This document shows, piece after piece, positions 49,501 to 62,100 of a stretch of DNA of 64,000 bases; within the stretch, counting starts at the first letter, position 1, and each line of letters begins with the position of its first letter. Position numbers and translations under genes: made by a program. Source of the DNA: Diploscapter coronatus (taxonomy: Eukaryota; Nematoda; Chromadorea; Rhabditida; Rhabditidae); the NCBI GenBank assembly GCA_964036155.1, contig OZ038422.1:33193201-33257200 (forward strand), in the 5' to 3' direction. The notes under the pieces are model-generated. The model did no database searches, was not told the origin of the DNA, and worked only from the letters and a program-made list of their open reading frames with translations.

Positions 49501-52295
49501 TGTGATATTTTCTCGGACGATCGCATGTCCAGATCCCAGAAGACGGTAACCGTTTTAATTTTGAATGTCAGATCTTCCAATTGTGCTTGTAGCTGGTTGA
49601 CTTTCAGCTCTGCTTGCTTGATGGCGTCATCCATCGATTCTTCGTCATCTTCATCTTCTTCATACTTCTGCCTCATCCTATCATCTTCCGAATTTGGGAG
49701 ACGAGCTTCTGCTAATTTCTCTTGAAGTGAAATCTAAAAATTTATCAACTTTGAAAACCTCATCTAGCGTCGTTATTTACTTTCTCATTCTCCAGCTGCT
49801 CAATTATGGAGGCTAATTTCGCGGCGCTCTCCAAGTTCTCGTCAATTTCCCGTCCCATCAAATGGGTTTGTGCTTCGTTTTCTCGCTTCGGCTTGAAATC
49901 ACGCGACGGCTGTTCGACTCCATCCAATTTGAGTGCAACGAGACGAAGTACAGGGGTGATTGATGGAGGGAGCCAATGACGGGAGAGCTAAATAAATAGG
50001 CTTTGGGAATTTTGTATGATCTCAAAATTTGCCTGTCCATCAGTAAATGAGTCCCGCAACTTGTCGATGTACTTGAGCAGAACCATTGCTGACATTCCTT
50101 CAGTCCGAATATCGTCCCCAAGCTGTCGACTCCACTGGGTGAAAATCGTACAAACCCTGATGGATTCTCGAGCGATCGAGGCCGCATCACGAACTACCGG
50201 AAGAATCGTCTCCAACTCAGAAGACAATTGCTAAATTATTTTCTTCGAGAAATAAAGAATCAAGCTTCTTACAGCAATCTTCTCTCGCTTGTCGACTCTC
50301 AAGATGTCCTTCAGCTTGAGCAGTTGGTCCTTCTCAATGCCGGACTCATCAAACTCCTCCTCGCATCGTCGTTCGATCTCCTGATCAATAATTCGTCAAT
50401 TGTTCCAAATGCGAAGATCGTTAGCTTACGAATAGTTTCGCTTGAAAAGGCTCATCCAAAGCTCGCTGGAATGAGGCGAAGACATCGGCGTAGTCCCTTT
50501 GCGGATTCTTCAACACTCGGTCATTGAATGCCCCAAGCTGAGAGACCAAGCATCCCAAGAAAGCTCGGTAGGCCTTGAGACGAAACGCTACATTTCCCCC
50601 ATTCTCTTCAGAGCGACTTCCATTCACGTATGGCAGCGACTAAATTAACTCGGAGATCAAAAGCTATAGATGAACAATGCTCACATCAGCAGACAATCTC
50701 CCATCGCTTCTGTGCCCATTTTGTAGCCGACGGAGCTCGAAAATCTGAAAAGCAAATGATTACTCACTATTTTCGCATAGATGTAGTTTTTGTCGGGATT
50801 GATTCGAGAGTGTTTTCCAATAACAAATATCTTACTTCTCGATCTCTTTCCGATAATTCCGCTTGTAGTCTGACCACCCTCTGCAGAAGACTGTCTCCAA
50901 TCCGATGATTCCCGGAAGGCGGACGACGTCTGTTGGGTCCTGGTATGCGACGAAGTCCTGAGTGGAGAAAAAAAAATATTCTTAAATTCTGGAAAATACC
51001 ACTAACCTACTGCCTTCGACTCTTCAATACTGTCGTCGGATAGAGAACTAGCCACGAAGTTCATTGGGGTAACTGAATTCATAGGCATCGACACTGTGTA
51101 CCGTGGCTCCTCTAAACAACTTCAATGAGAAATAAAGCTTGATTTACAATTTTCGCACCTGTGCCAGTCAACTTCGAGCTGCTTCTGGAATGAGTTCGAG
51201 ATGGGTCGTGGCTTACATTCCTCCCTCGAATAGCTCGAAATCCCGATGAATTAGGTCGGATTTGAGTCTAAATTTGCTATTAAATAGAGCACTTCTACGA
51301 GAAAAATTGCTTACTCCAAGTATTGGCAGTGAAAGATTAGCTCGATCATAAGTGTCTCTGTCGATTGATAGACGCCCTTGGTATGAATTGAATGGGCTCT
51401 GCTAAAATATTGCTTCAGATTGAAATTTTAATTAAATTGCAAAACTACCTGAGTTGGAATGATATTACAACTGTCGAATACGAATGGTTGGCTGTCGCCG
51501 ATTTGGATTGTGTCGCCAGTTCGTAATTCGACTTGCCCACAAATTGGGGAGTCATTAACTTTCGTCAGCGACGTTAGAGAATGATCCTTGAGCCAGAAGC
51601 TCCCAGAAATGGGCAACAAGTCGATTGAGGCGTGTATCGGCGCCACACCTTTGGACTGAAAAATATTAATTTATGAAGAAGAAGAAAAAGAAGCATTAAT
51701 TTTCCGTCAGAACGACAATGTTGCACACTCCTTGCAACTCGCTTTTGTACGCACACACCTATCTTTTCCAATGCTATTTCTTTCATCCCCTCTTTCTTTT
51801 TCGTCTATGCCAGAAGTGTATGCTATTCACCCCGAGTGAAGTAATACTTCTGCAGCCGAAAAACGAACATCAGGACATAGGAAAGGAGGGATGCAAAAAG
51901 TATACAATATTATTGTTCTGACGGAAAATTAATATTCTCGTTTTCCCAGGGACGGGTACTTTTCTAGCTACTCTGAGCTCTCCAATCTTGCAATCTATCA
52001 CCTATTGCTCAAGGAAGGGCAAAAATCTAGCTCACTATCCCACTACACCGCGCTACCATATGAGAGGACGCAGTTTTTTTTTTTTTAAGTATACTCTTGG
52101 CCAGTGTAGATTAGAGTGTTGAAAACGAAGAGAAGAGTCTGAGAAGTTAGAAAAAGTGCCCGTTTATGGAGAAACGGGGATAAAATCAGTCACCTGAATA
52201 TGGATGTTTGCGTGAGGATCAGAGCCGATCGTGATCCGTTGGTTTGGCGACAGTAAAACCGTCTGAAGCCCGTGTGAACTATATCTTCTCAGCAT
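46523..52295 (-). CDS. FHA-domain, coiled-coil protein of unknown function
   Basis: The start MLRRYSSHGLQTVLLSPNQR (ATG 52293-52295) follows a trans-splice-like acceptor by about 16 nt; stop TAA at 46523-46525. The N-terminal FHA domain (RITIGSDPHANIHIQ, GVAPIHASIDLL, LTSLTKVNDSPICGQVELRT, GDTIQIGDSQPFVFD) would bind phosphothreonine peptides. Downstream are a Ser-rich linker and coiled coils (VVRLQAELSERDREV, LVALKLDGVEQPSRDFKPKR, DDAIKQAELKVNQLQAQLED). The second half is long, acidic and low-complexity (DLTDDVQRKNSDDKQEGLGD, EEAERIRKEAESFTTDEGSF). The C-terminus is basic (GKRFRRGKSGSVPRKPKTND). The last third has several 41-48-nt introns; reading through them yields a long false frame. FHAD1- or CEP170-like scaffolds share the plan, but I cannot assign an orthologue. 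Confidence 0.78.
51695..51934. repeat. 240-bp foldback element in FHA gene intron
   Basis: Arms ATTAATTTTCCGTCAGAAC and GTTCTGACGGAAAATTAAT, followed inwards by ACAATGTTGCACACTC against weaker complements and GCTATTTCTTTC in the middle. Confidence 0.8.
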
Positions 52296-52309
52296 ATCCT
52301 TTCGGTCAT
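52289..52309 (-). promoter_or_regulatory. Short upstream ORF overlapping the FHA gene start
   Basis: Between the acceptor and the main ATG lies ATGACCGAAAGGATATGCTGA. This six-codon frame's stop overlaps the main start (ATGCTGA). Such an arrangement could tune initiation by reinitiation or leaky scanning. Whether it is in the mature mRNA depends on the trans-splice site. Confidence 0.4.
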
Positions 52310-53035
52310 AGCTAAATGGAAAAATCGAAAATAACCCGAGAAAACAGCAAGATTCGAGCAAGAGAAAATTGTAGCTATTCGAAGAAATTGTGGTGTTTTT
52401 TGAAATGGGCGAAAAACGATTGTTTCACTCACACGTCCCTATCTATTCCACTTCTTCAATGTCTTATCTCTCTTACTTATGAAATATAGCTGCCTTATCT
52501 CTATCACGTTGCCCCAGTAACGAATCGGCGGCCAACGGACATTATACAAATGGAAAAAGTAAATTAAATAAATTCACCTTCTTAAAGTGTGCTAAACTAA
52601 ACCCAGAATAATTGTCTCAAAATATGTGCAGAAAACTAAATTAGAAATTCTTACAATGAAATTGTCTCGAGAAAGCAATATTAGTCAATGAAACAGAATG
52701 CAGTAAAAAGCGGATTTTGACTACGTTACCAGGCATTTAGGCAGAAATGGCAACAAGAAAATTGGACGAGGTAAATTGATTGCTAGAAGAGTTTTTCCCC
52801 TTTTATAAAGGACGACAAAAGTATAACGAATGACCAAAATAAACATTCGATGAATGAATAAAAAATAGTTTTTTAAATCGTCGGATTTTAGAGCGTTAAG
52901 GACAAATTCTAAACTTTCCAGTGATAAAAGTGCAATGTGCGATAATGCTATTCTGATAGCATTATCGGAGCAGTTATTTGCTCGATTAAGCATAGTTATG
53001 CAATGTCTGAAGCGATTTACTTAAAGCATTTAGCT

Positions 53036-53230
53036 AATATTAAGGGATATTCCATGAATAAACGGAACAACTGTCAAAGGGGGTCCGGACAATGGCAAAA
53101 GTGTTCTGGATCCGAACCAAACTTATATGGTGGATACACCCATGGACCCTATTCACAAAAATGGGGAGATCAGGTCCCGCCCCCAAAAGTGGGCGGGGCT
53201 AGGTGGGGGTCAAAGTTGAGAGTTTTAACG
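53036..53230 (+). repeat. Dispersed repeat with GGTCCGGACAAT, forward copy
   Basis: Contains GGGTCCGGACAATGGCAAAA, GGATCCGAACC, GGTGGATACACCCATG, CAAAAATGGGGAGATCAGG and TCCCGCCCCCAAAAGTGGGC. The inverted copy is at 63117-63286. Confidence 0.85.
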
Positions 53231-53373
53231 TTTTGACTGACAATACGAGATACAAAGAAAACTTTTTTGCTATAAAAGATTTTCGAAAAATTTTAAAAGG
53301 ATGAACATGACCATGGAATGTACTTTCTAGAAAATATATAGATCTTGGGGGGGTCAACCACTTGCTGTATTTG

Positions 53374-53760
53374 GTAGAAATGGACTCGAATATTACCCTC
53401 CAGTCAATTTCGAGTCAGCTGATACCCATTTTGGTATATTACCATTCAGGTACCATATGGGTGGTATACCATGGACCCATATGATAACATGATAAAGTGA
53501 TAGCACGATACTCTAGGAAGCAAAAATGAAGTATTGCCCTTCAACTGCTATATCCCGAAAAGATTTTTCAATTTGGTTTTATTTTACAAAAGTTATGAAT
53601 TTTTGAATATTTTTGTCATTTTCGGGGGTCTGACCCATTCAAACCTCCATACCACGCATACAATAATAGATAACCATGTGATGTCTTCACAAAAGTTGCT
53701 CAGTTTTTCAAGGGCTATCGAATGGTATATGATTTGTGGGGTTTCCTTCAAAATTTCGAA
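53374..53760 (+). repeat. Dispersed repeat shared with the centre of the abcf-3 palindrome
   Basis: Collinear with 38808-39170, visibly around 85-90% identical: TGGACTCGAATATTAC, CAGGTACCATATGGGTGGT, AGCACGATACTCTAGGAAGC, AAAAATGAAGTATTGCCCTT, AAAAGATTTTTCAATTTGGT, TCTTCACAAAAGTTGCTCAG. Confidence 0.85.
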
Positions 53761-53949
53761 ATATCGATTTCTGGCCGTCCACCTTCGGACGCGTCTGGGG
53801 CACCAGTCTTCTATGGGAGGTATCTTGTTTTTTTTTACTTTTCTGAAGCCTTTTGATCAGGGGAATATTTTAAAATACTTTTCACAACTTGCAGAATAAC
53901 ATTTTTTTCGCTACGGTCGATTTTGTGCGAGTCGAAAGGGCATTTTTAC

Positions 53950-54106
53950 GGCTCATAGAAAAAGACACCAGGACACCGGGACACCAGTTAGAAAAAGACA
54001 CCACCTTTTCTAAGAAATAGTATGAGAAAGCAAGAGACGAAAAGAAAAAAAGTGATGTCTTTTTCTAACTGGTGTCTCGGTGTCCTGGTGTCTTTTTCTA
54101 GGAGCC
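53950..54106. repeat. Foldback element, TCCTAGAAAAAG family (long version)
   Basis: Arms GGCTCATAGAAAAAGACACC / AGGACACCGGGACACCAGTT and AACTGGTGTCTCGGTGTCCT / GGTGTCTTTTTCTAGGAGCC; core AGAAATAGTATGAGAAAGCA. Arms about 55 bp. Confidence 0.88.
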
Positions 54107-56106
54107 TAAAAACTCAAATCTGTATCTCTGTAATTGTGTCATAATTATCTTCTAATTATCACAATTTTGAAAAAAGAAATTCAAAGATCTATTTAAAAAA
54201 AAATCACTGCAAAACACGGGAAAAATGAGTGAAAATCTTCATATTTACAAGAATGAATTTAGGTGAACTAAGTGGAGCTAATTCGGATTACTCAGATTCG
54301 TGTGTACATCTTGTAACTCTTCCAATGGCCCAATACGGTGATGAGATTAGAGGATAACAGGATACAAAAATTACAAGCAGAAACATTAATTTTGAAAGGG
54401 ACAACGGAGTTGGTCTAGAGAATACCAATCACCAATTATTATGTGAAGAAAGCTCAATAAGTTTCAGGAATGATGGTTATTGTAGCAACAATTCATCATA
54501 TCTGAACTATCCATTATGTGAAATGTCTGCGATTCCAAGAAGTTAATTTTACGATTAAAAATGAATAGCTGACTAAAACTAGTCTCATCAATTCGTTACT
54601 TGCAAATGTCTCATTTTAAATAAATTTTTGAATTTACGCATCTTAAAGAACGACGGTCAAGAAAGAATTATTTCGCATCACCATTAATTGAATCGTGTTT
54701 TATTTATAAATATATTGAAATTTATATTTTCCTGGTGAAAACGACCAAGTCTGCGACTCTTACTTGTCAGAAAATCAAATCACGAATTCTATTTTTTCGG
54801 CGACAGATTATCCTTTTCAACTTCTCTACCGTGCTATTTCGTTGAGCATCGAAACAAATAGGAGATTCTGTTTCTTTTCGTCTCTCTGAAATAGACTTTC
54901 CATGTCAATTTTCACGTAGGAGGGACGTCGCATGAATAATTAACCATCATATCTGACGTCTCTTTCAGTGATAGATTTTGCAGACAATCAAAGAAGATGA
55001 CAATTATCAGATTTCGCATTCATCAATAATGGGGTTTAAAAATATAAATAAGAAGTATATAATATAATGGGACTTTTTTATCAGAATTTACAAGAGAAAT
55101 TACTACATTACACTCAGAGATGTAATTCCATTACCTATTGGCAAGTCGTTTGGCTCTCAAGCATTCATATACCGTCGGTCGATTAGACAGAATTAGTTTC
55201 TGGATTTTGCCTGTTCCTATCCGCTACATGCCCATTGTTCACTTTTCTTCATATTTTACTAGTCTTCCCTTGTGAAACGGTTTTAAGAAGCAAAAACTAT
55301 CACAGAGAAATCTCATCGATAGTAAGAAACGACATCAGACATCATTCAATGAATTGTGTGCTAAATGTGGTATGCAAATAAGATGTGGTGCAATAAGTGA
55401 AATTTTGCTGACTGTCAGATGGATTAACTCATCGACTTAACGATCAAGGAAGCAAATTTTGGGTGATTTATTGTCCCTTTTCACGTGAATGTTGAATTGC
55501 GTGTATGATTGTAATGCAGACATCACTCGTGTCATCTCAACTTTGCCGATATTCGTTTTGTTGGTCAGATTAATAAGTATCATCGAAACACTTTCGAGCC
55601 CGATATAAAAATTCCTATGAGACTGTTGTCAATATCAGTCTATGCAACCTACAGGCAGGAATACCACCGTATTGTAAAGCGAGAATTGTTCACCACTTCT
55701 CGGAGTGATGCGAAATTCTGAGGCTTTATCAATATCTTTTTTTATATATCATATTTGCTAGAAGGCTTCGATCGTGACTGTCGCGTCTAGGGACCTCTTT
55801 TTCAGCCAAATCTCGCATTTATCTCTTTGACATTGTCACTTTTGGTTATGTGGTATAACCCACAATTAGGGTCTGCAAGTGATTTTTCGAAATTAAGAGC
55901 TGTTTTAAATCAAACTAGTTCTGAGAAGAATTAAACAACTTTTCTTTTTCCAAACCGATGTTTCTATCGGAAATTGTGCATTGCGTGCTTTTGAAAATAG
56001 CGACTTTCGAACGAATTGTCGTTGATCATTTTGTTTGTTCTAAAATATGCAGGAGTATGCAAACTACTGTCAATTTCTAGGCGTTTTGTGATAAACAATA
56101 ATTCAG

Positions 56107-59100
56107 ATGCGTCAAACTTTTGGATATTCAATTGCTTCCAAACTCTTGTTGCTCTTCCTGGTCGCCAACATCTCTGCCGACGAGAGACTCAAGCGACAGG
56201 CTGGTATTACGATTAGGAAATGGGGACTGAATAACGTTTACTATTATTTCGATCCAAGTCTAAGTGAGTAATTTCTTTTTTCGTCTTAAATTAGAGTCAA
56301 AATCGTCATAATTTCAGCAACGGCACAGCAGACATTAGCTAACCGAGTCATGAAGTCAATCATCCAGCCATCGACTTGCATATCCTTCGTGATGAATGCG
56401 ACTGCGAGAAATAGAGTAAAAGTGAGTCGATATTATATTCGTGATTAAACAAATCGCAATGACCCAGATTGTAAGCAATTCGAGCATCGATTGGTGCGAG
56501 TCATCGAATGTCGGCTGCAAAGGCGGGGAACAGACAATAACTATGGGGGCAAAATGCATATACGTTAGTCATTGATTACGCTCTCTTTGAAATATAATTA
56601 AAAAAAAGACTAACCTTTATAGCAGAAGTGTGTCCTATAATGAAATTTAAACATTTCGAAGACAAAAATGAAGCTTCGAACATCCCTGCTTGATAATTTG
56701 ATAATAAATTAGCAAACGAGCAAAAGCGTCCAATCTTCTCCAATCTCTGCTTTAAAAATTTCTTGTAATGCAATCTAATTCATAGTTTGGTTTCAGGACG
56801 GTGCTTTTGCGAAAGCGATATTCCATGTGCTTGGCTTCTACACAATGGAGCGCAGAAGCGATAGAGACAATTTCATCAATATAAATTCGAATTCTGTCAA
56901 TGTATTTCAATGATAGAATATTTACCCAAATGGATTTTCTATTTTCAGCCTGCAATGACTGATGGTCTTACAATGATAAATTCGACTTATTCTACAAATC
57001 TTCTTGGCTACAATTTTGGCTCTGTCATCCATTCGGCATATGATATGTAGGCAATGTTATGAACAAATTGTTGACAAGCGAAATACATTAAGGTTTGTAT
57101 ACGAAGGTTCGACTGATTATCCAATTCTGCCCAAAGACAATGCATACTTCTACACAATGGGAGGTCCGATTGTCACTAGCTATGACTTGAACATGCTAAA
57201 TCAATTCTACTACTGCAATAGTGAGTATCAATGTGAGCAGATCAAGTCTTCACAATCCCAATTTAGACAGCTGTCCAAATCCCACGGTCACATGCACTAA
57301 CTCGGGCATCCTGAATACTCGTTCATGCAACACATGCAGTTGCCCTCTCGGGTATGCTGGAACGACCTGCAATACACGGGTATGATGTTGAGATTATGAA
57401 ATCTAGATGCATGATCTGCTTAAAGATATTTTTCATCAAATAGTGTTTGAAACAAAAGAGAAAAGAATGGTAATAGTGATCGCTTATTGCCTCTTAACTT
57501 TCGAGATTCTAAAACTCAAATACAATGATTTGCCTAAACGGACAGCCCATGTTCTATTTTCTTTCAGCCCGCTGACGGAGGCCAACAATTGACTGCCACA
57601 ACTTCGTGGACATCCTTAACAGTCACCATCACTGGAAGTGCATCACTTGCAGAACCTGGACCATATTCCACAAAGACATACTGGATTGTGGTGTGTTAAT
57701 CAGACTCATCTTTTTTACAGCATATAAACTTTATTTTTCCGTTTAGAAGCCTGCAGGGTATTCCTATGTGCAATTCCAGTATGTCAGCTTCTCAAGCGCT
57801 CAAACGACATTCTCGCCAGGCTGCAGAGATTTCGGACTCGAATTGAAATACCTATCGAATCAGCAGCTCGCAAATCCTCGGTAAATGACGTGGATGAATG
57901 TTGTCAGATATAATTTACCGATACTTCAGCGTGTGTTCTGATGCATGGAATGGTTTGTATTCTTCAAGCCCTCTGGCCACCACTCCAATCGTTGCCTACA
58001 CAAGCACAATCAGCGCCACGTTCGTGCTGCAATTCCGAGCCACTAACACTAATACTACCGATATAAAGCCACCTCCTCCGCCTTTCTTAAGTAGGTTTAT
58101 ACTAATTCATTAAATCACGAATTGATAAAGCGGATGTTTTACGAAAATCTCGCATCATACTCCTTCCCTTCCTGTTTCTTGCATACATTTTCCGCTCGTA
58201 ATAGGGAGCAAAGCGACGTAGTGGCTGTATTAGTTTTAACGATAGATGCTACAGATACAACTAGTTCAACATTTGAATTCAGCAACGTCTACGAGCACGT
58301 CCACATCGACGTCTACAAGCACGTCCACATCCTCGTCTACAAGCACGTCCACATCGACGTCTACAAGCACGTCCACATCCTCGTCTACAAGCACGTCCAC
58401 ATCGACGTCTACAAGCACGTCCACATCAACACCTACAACCACATCCACATCGACGCCTATAACGACCACATGCAGTACTGCAACAGGAACTACTACTACA
58501 GCCGACCCTTGCTTCGCAAATTCAGCTCCATTAGCTCAATCTGGTAAGTCTTAACAATTTTTCAAGGCAGCCATTTTATTATCAATTCAAGAGGAAATCT
58601 ATTGCCCGAACCCATAAATTTCATGGACCTTTTTCGAAGGAATCATTTTGTTTTCTGAAAAAAACTGTTCCAAGAGCATATTCATTCATTTAATTCATAA
58701 ATCAAATTTGTAAGAATAGTGTATGAATTACAAAGAAAGCGTTATCACTCTTTTTAATCGAACTTAACTATAAACATCAAATTTAAATGAATAAACGACT
58801 AGATCGGTTTTCAAAAATAGCATGATCTTACTCTTCCTCAATAATAATTCATTGTGATTAAAGAATAACGGAAAACCCCTTCTTCTTCAAGCAAAAAACG
58901 TTTCTCAAATCTAAATTCAACAATTTCAGCTGCACAATGTCCTTCTGGCTGGGATTTTGCTAATGGCAAATGCTATAAGGTGATCGTTGAATATCATTTC
59001 GTTTTAATTTCATTTTGTGAATAGCAAGGATTTTACAGTATATTCATGGTAATTATGTCACTTGGAACACAGCAAGTGCGAACTGCATGGCATTATGCTC

Positions 59101-62100
59101 AACGTGCCATCTAGCAAGACTCTACAGTCAACAGCAAGGCGTGGACTTGAGTACTTATAGTAAGGAATTTTAAGAGAATTTATTAATGTATAAATTAATT
59201 TGGAACATTCGATTTTTAAATTGCGTGTTTTTTCATTTTGCGTTATTAATAAGGCTGTACTCACAAAAGAAGCTAATGGTTAGAGGCCAAATCAATTTTC
59301 AACATTGATTTTTATGTTTAAATTTGGCATCAGTCTGATTATCGAAGTCATGCTGATCTCAACGCTTTTTAGATCTCCGAAAATGATCTATCCTAAGTAA
59401 AGCTCTGACCATCTTTGTAAAGCAAACCTTTCTTGCTGTAGCCTTCCCAATTTTTTCGGACAATAAACTCCACCTACTATTTATTAAAGGATGTAATTTA
59501 ACGTAAAACATCCAAATTATGTCGAAACTGGCCAAAATTGCTTACTAAATTTTATAAAAACTAAACAGGATAATGAAAATCATCTGTCGATTTTCTCGTT
59601 TTTCAGTGCTTACGAAGGGCCTAAGCTCTCTAAGTTGGATTGATATACATAAAATGACCCCAGGCGACCCTACTGTGAGTCATCATTCTACTTATAGGCA
59701 ATTTCGAAAAGTGGAACGATAGAAACATACGAAAATAGTAGAGGGTTAGGAGAGGGTAGGCTAGAGCATCTTTTATCATATCATTTCGTATGTTCCTATG
59801 ATTTATCGTTCTACATTTCCAGGTTGCCTACTATGATTAGTTCAAGGATATTTGTTTTCATCGCTCTATATTTTTATCTACAAAAAATTTAGAATCTAGA
59901 AGATGGTGATGGCCAGGTGTATGCGTGCACCTTTTGGGATACTGCCGCTGGGTAAGTAAAAAAAGTTTCTCTGTAACCACGACTTTAATTGGATAATTGA
60001 ACCAAAAATCTATAGCAAGAATACCCTCGACTCTTTTGAGATCTGGATTGGAACAGTGGGCATGGCTCGTGCTGATACCAGCGAATGTTAAGGCTTAGTC
60101 GCGATTCTCCTATGGCAATTACGATGAATGTCGAACATTCGCGTGCATTAGCACAAGTCATGATCACTACATAAATCCAGGTCTCGAATACATATAAAAA
60201 AGAATAGGATATAATGAATGACTGAATTTTCAACTAGTGGATAATTATTAATTATATTTAGATTTCCGAGTAAGAAATTTAGTTAATTGCAACGGAAGAA
60301 GAACTTGATTTTCAAAAATGCACAAATACTGCAATACCAAATCTTCATATTTTATAGTAGTGCGTTTATGAAAATCAGTTCTTCAATCTTCGATGCACTT
60401 TACTAAATTTCTTCAGAGAACCTTCCTAACTATGATTGTGGTCTTGTGAGTCATATTTTTAATCTATTTAAAAATGTTTACCTTTTATAGAAAATATATC
60501 GTTGCACAAAAATGAATTAATTTATGCCGGGTGATCATTTTTGAAAATCTAAAAGTTATTTTGTCTCGTTGAGAGTTTGTAATAATATTATTTTAATGCT
60601 ACCGTGATCATCTATTTCCTAAAATTTACTTATAAAAAACTTTGAATTTGACTAGATCAATGAAAAACGAATTACATTTCATTAAATGTAGAAATTAATA
60701 ATAACCCAAAGCATTTTTTATAATGAATATTTTAGCTATGGAATAATGGATTATGGAACGACGCCACTGTAAGATTAAGAGTGAATGTCAGCAAGGACCA
60801 AAGTCTGTATAAACAGGGATCCGTGGATTTGGCTGATTTTCACACCATATATGCAGTTTTCATGCTGATTCTCATGGTGTTATCTGTTTTTCATAGAAAT
60901 GATCGTATGCAGGATTACGGTAATTCAAAATTTTGACAGACCCGACTTCAGGAAAAAATTCATAACTTTCTTATTTCTGGACTAAATTTCATGATTATTT
61001 TTTTATTAGATAGTAGTTAGTCTCTAGATTATCAAGCAGTAAAATAATAATTTTTGAATATCAATTTCGGCAGAAATGCGCACCTTTCGCGTCATAATTG
61101 CGTACTTTTCGGCTCGTACTATCTTTACGCGTAAATGACGTTGAAAAATTTGCCCTTCCAGTATGTTGTGTAGATTGACATGGTGAACAACTTTCGTTCC
61201 AGGACAGACCTCGGATTCATTACCGTTTGAGCTTCAGAATTTTTTGAAGTACGATGGCCAAATACAGCATAATGCCTTTATAATACAAATTTCCAAAAAT
61301 TCATATCTCCCTGTGTGTGCACATTCTAGAATAAGTTCTGGAACAAAAGTTGATCAACTTGAAGAGCTCTACAAGATTTCATAGAAAATTCCGACGTTAA
61401 CTCTCATTACACTTGTAAACACAGTACGGGTATATAGGGTAGCTTAGACGAATTTATTCTCACCAAAATTAATTTCTAAAAAGTTTCTTTTTATTTTTTC
61501 ACATTCTTCTCGACAAGATCTACAAAATAAAAAAAATAATTACGAAAATTTGTCTAGTACATAGGAAGTTATGAATTTTTGAAAATTTCTTTCATAAAAA
61601 TCACTCTAATTTTACGCGTTCAGACGCATTTTTCGTTGCTTGGACCATTCGCTTTTTTGAATATTTTCGCATATTCAAATGTAGAATTTAATTCCCTACA
61701 ATATAAGCCAATTTTCAGTCTGGGGTCGAACCTCTAATTTGGGTAAAAAATCGAAAAACTGCAGTTGGCCAGGGTCACTTTTTCGGAAATTAATTTTTTG
61801 ACGGGAAGTTATTGATGGTAGCAGATGGTCATAGTTACGTTATTTGTAGAGTTTTTCGTGGGCTATCCAATGTTGAAAACCGCGCTCGATTTGATTCAGA
61901 AATAAGAAAGTTATGAATTTTTTACCGAGGTCAGATTTCTCAAAATTTGAAGCTACCGTAATCCTGCATACGATAGTTTTTTTATGAGAAATAAACCACA
62001 CCATGATGATCAGCGTGAAAAACTGAACAATATATGTGAAAATCAGCCAAATCGACGGACCCCTGGAAACACCGACTTTGATCCTTATTGACATTTACTC

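Larger units (their letters stand above)
52296..56106. other. 3.8-kb gene-poor, repeat-rich region
   Basis: Holds repeats at 53036-53230, 53374-53760 and 53950-54106. An open stretch at 54262-54546 begins after a TTTAG and contains two open segments (GELSGANSDYSDSCVHLVTL and DNGVGLENTNHQLLCEESSI) separated by a stop. It may be an orphan terminal exon. A TATAAAA lies near 55600. Otherwise nothing recognisable. Confidence 0.45.

Noticed and set aside
58122..58547. Alternative frame HVHIDVYKHVHI across the tandem repeat, and a Val/Asp frame on the other strand
   Set aside because: The repeat is open in several frames. Only the Thr/Ser frame joins both flanking exons with matching phase.
60018..60090. 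Stop codon in the lectin domain (ECx before GLVAIL), suggesting a pseudogene
   Set aside because: A 43-nt GT-AG intron (ACA|GTGGGC ... GGCTTAG|TCG) removes it and restores FEIWIGTSRFSYGNYDEC in phase with the next exon.
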